From JAAUQA01 sp036351435 (GTDB lineage Bacteria > Pseudomonadota > Gammaproteobacteria > Competibacterales > Competibacteraceae): a DNA stretch of 18,616 bases. The notes beneath the pieces are model-generated. The model did not search any database. It was not told the DNA's origin and was given only the letters and a program-made list of their open reading frames with translations. Positions 14,621 through 18,616 of this stretch are shown piece after piece. How positions within the stretch are numbered: position 1 is the first letter of the stretch; every line of letters begins with the position of its first letter. The position numbers were made by a program, and so were the translations under genes. The stretch spans positions 1 to 18,616 of the forward strand of contig JAZBPA010000058.1 in NCBI GenBank assembly GCA_036351435.1, written 5' to 3'.

Positions 14621-15279
14621 ATCGGGATTGGCTAACCCGCACCGTCCGCCGTACCCTTCCCGCCGCTCGTATCTTAGAAACCCCACTGCCGTTATGCCCG
14701 GATCTCCGGTTATATCTGATTGATCCGGATAATATGGAGCGGCCGTTTACCAGCGATGAAATCCAGATCATTTTAGCGAACACGCCGTATTGGATTTTCT
14801 GCTGGGCAGCAGGTCAGGCGTTGGCGCATTATTTATTGCACAATCCGTCGTTAGTGGCCGGGCGGTGTGTGGTGGATTTCGGTGCTGGGTCCGGGGTTGT
14901 GGCTATCGCAGCGGCTATGGCGGGAGCCGCCAAGGTGATCGCCTGTGACATTGATCCGGATGCGCTGGGTGCTACTAAAGCCAACGCCGCGCTCAATGGA
15001 ACCACCCTGCACACCTGTGAAACGCTGGATGAAATAGCCGACAGGCCTGATCTGATCATTGCCGCCGATGTGCTGTATGACAGCTCGAACCGACATTTCT
15101 TGGAGTTGTTTCTGAATCATTCCGCCCATGTGCTGGTCGCCGATTCGCGGGTCAAGAATCTTGATCAGCCGCCTTACCGGAAGATCGAAGAAATTAGCGC
15201 GAGCACCTTACCGGATTTGCAGGAACCGGAAGCGTTCAATCGGGTTTCTTTGTACCGGGCTGAGTCAGAATCGACATGA
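14617..15279 (+). CDS. SAM-dependent protein methyltransferase, METTL20/COG3897-like
   Basis: A 220-aa class I methyltransferase. The SAM-binding motif I is VVDFGAGSG (85-93), followed by AAMAGAAKVIACDIDPDAL (99-117, acidic ribose-binding residues at 111 and 113) and DLIIAADVLYD (145-155). NTPYWIFCWAAGQALAHYLL (55-74) before motif I matches the family of mitochondrial METTL20 and its bacterial relatives, which methylate lysines of the electron-transfer flavoprotein beta subunit; COG3897 members have also been annotated as nicotinamide N-methylase-like. Substrate is therefore uncertain, and no etf gene is in the window. Start: GTG 14617 is preferred because AGGTGA lies 6 nt upstream and it forms a GTGA overlap with the previous stop; GTG 14611 is an alternative. 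The end overlaps the next gene by ATGA. Confidence 0.82.
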   Translation: MNRDWLTRTVRRTLPAARILETPLPLCPDLRLYLIDPDNMERPFTSDEIQIILANTPYWIFCWAAGQALAHYLLHNPSLVAGRCVVDFGAGSGVVAIAAAMAGAAKVIACDIDPDALGATKANAALNGTTLHTCETLDEIADRPDLIIAADVLYDSSNRHFLELFLNHSAHVLVADSRVKNLDQPPYRKIEEISASTLPDLQEPEAFNRVSLYRAESEST

Positions 15280-16541
15280 CTGAGTCCCAAGCCGACTCTG
15301 CCCAGGCGGAGCAAAAGCCACTCTGGCGTTATATTCCTCTGCAGCAATTTTCTCGACCCAAACCATCTGCCAGAGAAACGGCCCGTAAGGGGTTTCTCGA
15401 TCTACGCCGGCGCTTTCGGCACCACACAGAACCCGGTAAAGATAAGTTAATTCAGGAAGAACTGCAGCGATTACCGGAGACATTGCGTGATCAAATCGCC
15501 CCCACCCCAGATTGGGCAAGCTTGCGCCCAGCACTGGATGATGCCTTTTACGATTGGCTAAAACCCGATACTCATGCAGATCGTTTGTCCGTGCTCATTG
15601 CCATGCCCGGCAGTGGTCAAATCGAAGCACTACGTTATTGGGCTCTCAGCCATAATCTGTTTGTTTTAAAGCCGCCCTCGCCTGAACAATTACTCACCGG
15701 CGTTGACACGTGGCTGGATAATCTGCCGCAAGACCCGGCGATTCCGATTGTAGTGCCTTCTCTCGCTCAGTTTTATTTGCGCCACACCGAAGGATTACAA
15801 TTCATTCGCCAATTTTTATATTGGCTAGCCAATTGGCCCGGTCGCTGTTTACTGGGGTGTTCGAGTTGGGCCTGGGTGTATTTAAGCAAAGCGCTCGGGG
15901 TCGATGGTCTGGTTGCAGATGTCAGGATCTTAGAAGCCTTGGATAGCGAACGGTTACAGATTTGGTTCAGCCATTTGGCACAAGGCTATGAAAAGCAACC
16001 GATTATCTTTCGCCAAACGGACAACGGCTATTTCATTATCCCGCCACCAACGCTTACTAATAACGGTGATTCCACTGCTGAGGCCGAAAACAGTCCTTGG
16101 GGTGACTGGAAACTATCGACTTATTTGGTCGATTTAGCGGCTTACAGCCGGGGCAATCCCAAGGTGGCCTGGGCAATTTGGCGGCATAGTCTTGGCCAGC
16201 TTTCCGAAGATGAGACCGATAAACACACGCTGCATGAGGCGGCTGAAACCGTTTGGATTAAGCCCTGGCAAGACCTCCGGCTACCTGCATTGCCCAACTC
16301 GGTAGGCCAAGGCGAACTGTTCGTCCTGCATACCTTGTTGCTGCATGATGGAATGACCACGCCACTGCTAAGCCAGTTGTTGCCGCTGTCTCCTTTCGAG
16401 ATCCAGCGGGTCTTATCCAGCTTGAGCCAGTTAGGCATCTTGGAAAAGCTCAAAGAGCATTGGCAAATTAACCCATTGGCCTATCACAGCGTGCGGGAAA
16501 CTCTAAACGGAGAAGGTTTTTTGGTCGACAGCCCGGGTTAA
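15276..16541 (+). CDS. P-loop ATPase-like protein with degenerate nucleotide site and C-terminal winged-helix-like region
   Basis: A 421-aa protein without signal peptide or membrane helices. The segment SVLIAMPGSGQIEALRYWA (105-123) sits where an AAA-type ATPase has its Walker A strand and loop, but the GK(S/T) is replaced by GQI. PIVVPSLAQFYLRHTEGLQF (157-176), followed by WPGRCLLGCSSWAWVYL (187-203), occupies the Walker B and sensor-1 positions without the usual Asp-Glu. So the fold looks ATPase-like but probably does not hydrolyse ATP. Residues about 345-410 (ELFVLHTLLLHDGMTTPLLS...IQRVLSSLSQLGILEKL) resemble a winged helix. The N-terminus is basic, with a conserved-looking TARKGFLDLRRRFRHH. 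It is joined to the methyltransferase by an ATGA overlap and to the MscS channel by 5 bp, so a role with the channel, possibly as a cytoplasmic sensor or gate partner, is a fair guess. The assignment is structural inference by eye. Confidence 0.7.
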   Translation: MTESQADSAQAEQKPLWRYIPLQQFSRPKPSARETARKGFLDLRRRFRHHTEPGKDKLIQEELQRLPETLRDQIAPTPDWASLRPALDDAFYDWLKPDTHADRLSVLIAMPGSGQIEALRYWALSHNLFVLKPPSPEQLLTGVDTWLDNLPQDPAIPIVVPSLAQFYLRHTEGLQFIRQFLYWLANWPGRCLLGCSSWAWVYLSKALGVDGLVADVRILEALDSERLQIWFSHLAQGYEKQPIIFRQTDNGYFIIPPPTLTNNGDSTAEAENSPWGDWKLSTYLVDLAAYSRGNPKVAWAIWRHSLGQLSEDETDKHTLHEAAETVWIKPWQDLRLPALPNSVGQGELFVLHTLLLHDGMTTPLLSQLLPLSPFEIQRVLSSLSQLGILEKLKEHWQINPLAYHSVRETLNGEGFLVDSPG

Positions 16542-16546
16542 AAACA

Positions 16547-17368
16547 ATGAACGATATTGATTTCGCGAAGTTGTTCCGTGACCTAGGCCAGTTGCAGTGG
16601 GTGCAGATTGCTATCGTCATCGCCAGCGCATGGCTGAGCATCATCGCCATTGACCGCTTGATTCCGTGGCTATCGGAACGCTTATCGGGGCGGTTTCGGC
16701 TTTACCTCCTGCCCTCCCTACCGGTCTTTCGCCTGTTAATCGTCGTCTTGACCATTGGGTTTCTGTTACCGATGATCATTAAGCCGAGCTTGCAGAACTT
16801 CGTGGCGATTTTGAGCGTGGCAGGTATCGCCATTGGCTTTGCCTTTAAGGATTACGTCAGCAGCGTTATTGCCGGAGTTATTTCGATTTACGAACGGCCT
16901 TATCGGCCCGGCGACTGGATAAAAATTGATGATGCCTACGGCGAACTCCGTTCGGTGAGTCTGCGAGCCCTGCACATTCTCACCCCGGACGACACCATGG
17001 TTACCATTCCGCATGCCAAAATCTGGGATACTGCCATCTATAACGATACTGATGGCGAACGGCACCTCCAATGCGTGGCCGATTTTTATCTGGCACCGGA
17101 ACATGATGCCAAAATTGCTCGACAAATATTGCACGATGTCGCCCTGACCAGCCCTTTTCTGCATATCTTTCGCCCGATTGCGGTGATCGTGGCTGAAAAA
17201 CCCTGGTATACCCATTACCGTCTGAAAGCCTACCCCATCGATAGTCGCGACCAATTTAAATTCGCTAGCGACATGACAGTGCGCGGTAAAGCGGCATTGC
17301 TAAAGCGAGGCATACTGCCAGCCAGCCTCAGCGATCAAGACATACCGCCAGCCAGCCGCAGTCAGTAG
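16547..17368 (+). CDS. MscS-family small-conductance mechanosensitive channel
   Basis: A 273-aa inner-membrane channel that opens under membrane tension to release solutes. Three hydrophobic segments (about 17-40, 54-78 and 83-111) precede the beta and C-terminal domains. The pore helix and its continuation, SVAGIAIGFAFKDYVSSVIAGVISIYERPYRPGDWI (90-125), are the family signature, and VTIPHAKIWDTAIYND lies in the cytoplasmic domain. The length is close to that of E. coli MscS (286 aa). The start codon lies 5 nt after the preceding stop with no strong ribosome-binding site, so translation may depend on the upstream gene. The last 20 residues contain a short in-frame duplication (ILPAS and IPPAS, ten residues apart), likely a recent event. 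Like other members of the group it should form a heptamer. Confidence 0.92.
   Translation: MNDIDFAKLFRDLGQLQWVQIAIVIASAWLSIIAIDRLIPWLSERLSGRFRLYLLPSLPVFRLLIVVLTIGFLLPMIIKPSLQNFVAILSVAGIAIGFAFKDYVSSVIAGVISIYERPYRPGDWIKIDDAYGELRSVSLRALHILTPDDTMVTIPHAKIWDTAIYNDTDGERHLQCVADFYLAPEHDAKIARQILHDVALTSPFLHIFRPIAVIVAEKPWYTHYRLKAYPIDSRDQFKFASDMTVRGKAALLKRGILPASLSDQDIPPASRSQ
17311..17361 (+). repeat. 30-bp in-frame tandem duplication at the 3' end of the MscS-family gene
   Basis: A 21-nt segment starting catactgccagccagcc at 17311 recurs at 17341 with two mismatches, exactly 30 bp apart. It encodes ILPASLSDQD and IPPASRSQ, adding ten residues to the cytoplasmic tail. A replication slippage origin is likely. 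Confidence 0.75.
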
Positions 17369-17555
17369 GGTTTACTGAGTCGTGGAGTTGGATTAAGAGG
17401 TACTGAAATCGTCATACCCATATCCACAGCTACTAATAAATCCTCTTTTATCAGAATGATGGTGTTGTAAATTCGAGCTTTTCGAATCTAGTGTGCCATT
17501 TGCCACGTATGGTATCCACGGAATGCCAGCCTTGGCACGAAACAACAGGAACTGC
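17369..17555. other. Intergenic region between the MscS-family gene and the DedA/reductase fusion
   Basis: These 187 bp contain two small inverted repeats: attcga-gcttt-tcgaat (17471-17487) and tgcca-gcct-tggca (17524-17537). Neither has a T-run, so neither is a standard terminator. The interval probably holds the promoter of the fusion gene. Confidence 0.35.
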
Positions 17556-18616
17556 ATGATGAGTAAAAGCAAAATTGTCTTGCTCGCAGCGATTGCCGTT
17601 TTAATCTACGGTTTTTTCGCCTTTGATTTAGGCCAATACCTCAGCCTGGATTTCTTTAAATCCCAACAAGCAGCCATTGATAGTTATTTCCAGGCTAATC
17701 CCTGGCAAACCGCCCTGATCTTTTTTGGAATTTATGTCGCCGTAACCGGCCTATCCCTGCCCGGCGCGGCGGTTATGACCCTGGTGGCGGGGGCGATTTT
17801 TGGTCTGCTCTGGGGGACGATTATCGTGTCTTTCGCCTCTACCCTCGGCGCCACGCTGGCTTTTCTGGTTTCCCGATTTCTGTTGCAGAACTGGGTTCAA
17901 GCCAAATTCGGCGACAAGCTCAAAGCGATCAATCAGGGCGTCGAACGGGACGGCGCGTTTTATCTGTTTACTCTACGGTTGGTGCCGATTTTCCCCTTTT
18001 TCGTGATTAACTTAGTCATGGCATTAACGCCAATCCGCACTCTGACTTTTGCCGGGGTCAGCCAAATCGGCATGTTGGCTGGCACACTGGTTTATGTGAA
18101 CGCCGGCACTCAGATTGCTGAAATCGATTCGCTGGGCGGCATTCTCTCCCCTGGCCTATTAGCTTCTTTTGTACTGCTTGGCATTTTCCCGCTGTTAGCC
18201 AAAAAATTGGTGGCGTTTATTAAGGCTCGGCAAGTGCTGCGCGGTTACCGCAAGCCCAAGCGCTTTGATCGCAATCTGGTAGTGATCGGGGCGGGTTCTG
18301 CGGGTTTGGTCACTGCATATATCGGTGCGGCGGTGAAAGCCAAGGTCTCTCTGATTGAAAAACACAAAATGGGTGGCGATTGTCTGAATACCGGCTGCGT
18401 ACCCTCTAAGGCGTTGCTGCGGTCCGCCAAATTCCTGTCTCATATCAAACGGGCCGAAGAGTTCGGTTTTAAATCCGCTCAGGCCGATTTCGATTTCGCC
18501 GAGGTCATGGAGCGAGTCCAACGGGTGATCAAAACCGTGGAACCGCACGATTCGGTAGAACGTTACACGGAACTCGGCGTGGACTGCATCCAGGGCGAAG
18601 CTAAAATCACCTCTCC
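17556..18616 (+). CDS. DedA/TVP38-type membrane domain fused to mercuric-reductase-like flavoprotein, 3' end outside window
   Basis: The frame is open for 353 codons to the window edge. AGGA lies 5 nt before ATG 17556 and 8 nt before the adjacent ATG 17559; either could start. Residues 1-225 are a membrane protein with about five hydrophobic segments and the SNARE-associated/VTT (TVP38/DedA) pattern: SLPGAAVMTLVAGAIFG (67-83) and LFTLRLVPIFPFFVINLVMAL (138-158). After a basic linker (YRKPKRFDR), a class I pyridine-nucleotide-disulfide oxidoreductase begins: FAD-binding VVIGAGSAG (242-250), then GGDCLNTGCVPSKAL (273-287) with the redox pair Cys 276 and Cys 281. The CX4C active site resembles that of mercuric reductase and lipoamide dehydrogenase. 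This fusion occurs in many proteobacteria and is often labelled mercuric reductase, but the substrate is not established. The NAD(P)-binding and dimerisation domains lie beyond the window. Confidence 0.9.
   Translation, partial: MMSKSKIVLLAAIAVLIYGFFAFDLGQYLSLDFFKSQQAAIDSYFQANPWQTALIFFGIYVAVTGLSLPGAAVMTLVAGAIFGLLWGTIIVSFASTLGATLAFLVSRFLLQNWVQAKFGDKLKAINQGVERDGAFYLFTLRLVPIFPFFVINLVMALTPIRTLTFAGVSQIGMLAGTLVYVNAGTQIAEIDSLGGILSPGLLASFVLLGIFPLLAKKLVAFIKARQVLRGYRKPKRFDRNLVVIGAGSAGLVTAYIGAAVKAKVSLIEKHKMGGDCLNTGCVPSKALLRSAKFLSHIKRAEEFGFKSAQADFDFAEVMERVQRVIKTVEPHDSVERYTELGVDCIQGEAKITS

Noticed and set aside
17311..17361. Repeat at the end of the MscS-family gene as a regulatory site or CRISPR-like unit
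   Set aside because: Only two copies, exactly ten codons apart, inside the coding frame; simple tandem duplication explains it.

Overview
The window most likely comes from a gammaproteobacterial chromosome. Two things suggest this: the protein families (Lon, a MscS-type channel, a NudF-like Nudix hydrolase, a DedA/mercuric-reductase-like fusion, a bacterial METTL20-like methyltransferase) and the mixed, moderately high G+C. Resemblance to Competibacteraceae-like or sulfur-oxidiser-like lineages is only an impression. I see no tRNA, rRNA, CRISPR array or complete insertion sequence.

Left part (1-5900) looks like an accessory region. It starts with the 5' part of a small secreted protein on the minus strand in AT-rich DNA. 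Next is an intact AraC-family regulator whose last codons overlap the first 52 or so codons of eutB (ethanolamine ammonia-lyase large subunit). The rest of eutB is missing, and a 113-bp element with perfect 12-bp inverted ends lies just beyond the break. Three consecutive plus-strand genes follow (2148-5469). They encode paralogous exported proteins of unknown function, and the middle one has an extra Asp-rich, Cys-rich C-terminal module. The set ends at a perfect 18-bp-stem hairpin followed by a T-rich run, and then a fragment of an IS5-type transposase.

Middle part (5900-11320) holds a DMT/EamA permease, a small GNAT acetyltransferase, a large two-domain family-2 glycosyltransferase (minus strand) and, divergent from it, a second GNAT-like protein of the type found in surface-polysaccharide loci. 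The short gap between the divergent pair is made of 10-bp direct repeats that run into the start codon of the acetyltransferase. A Nudix ADP-sugar pyrophosphatase (minus strand) closes this part.

Right part (11320-17370) is a compact plus-strand series: lon, a periplasmic pentapeptide-repeat protein, a METTL20/COG3897-like methyltransferase, a 421-aa protein resembling a P-loop ATPase that has lost its nucleotide-binding lysine, and a MscS-family channel. Junctions are 21 bp, a GTGA overlap, an ATGA overlap and 5 bp, so the four genes after lon are probably co-transcribed and could be read through from lon. A good match to a sigma-32 (heat-shock) promoter precedes lon. This suggests, but does not prove, that an envelope/osmotic-stress group is tied to the heat-shock response.

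The right edge is the 5' part of a DedA/TVP38-type membrane domain fused to a mercuric-reductase-like flavoprotein, cut by the window end.

The strongest candidates for something undescribed are the three-paralog exported-protein operon and the pairing of a degenerate ATPase with a mechanosensitive channel.
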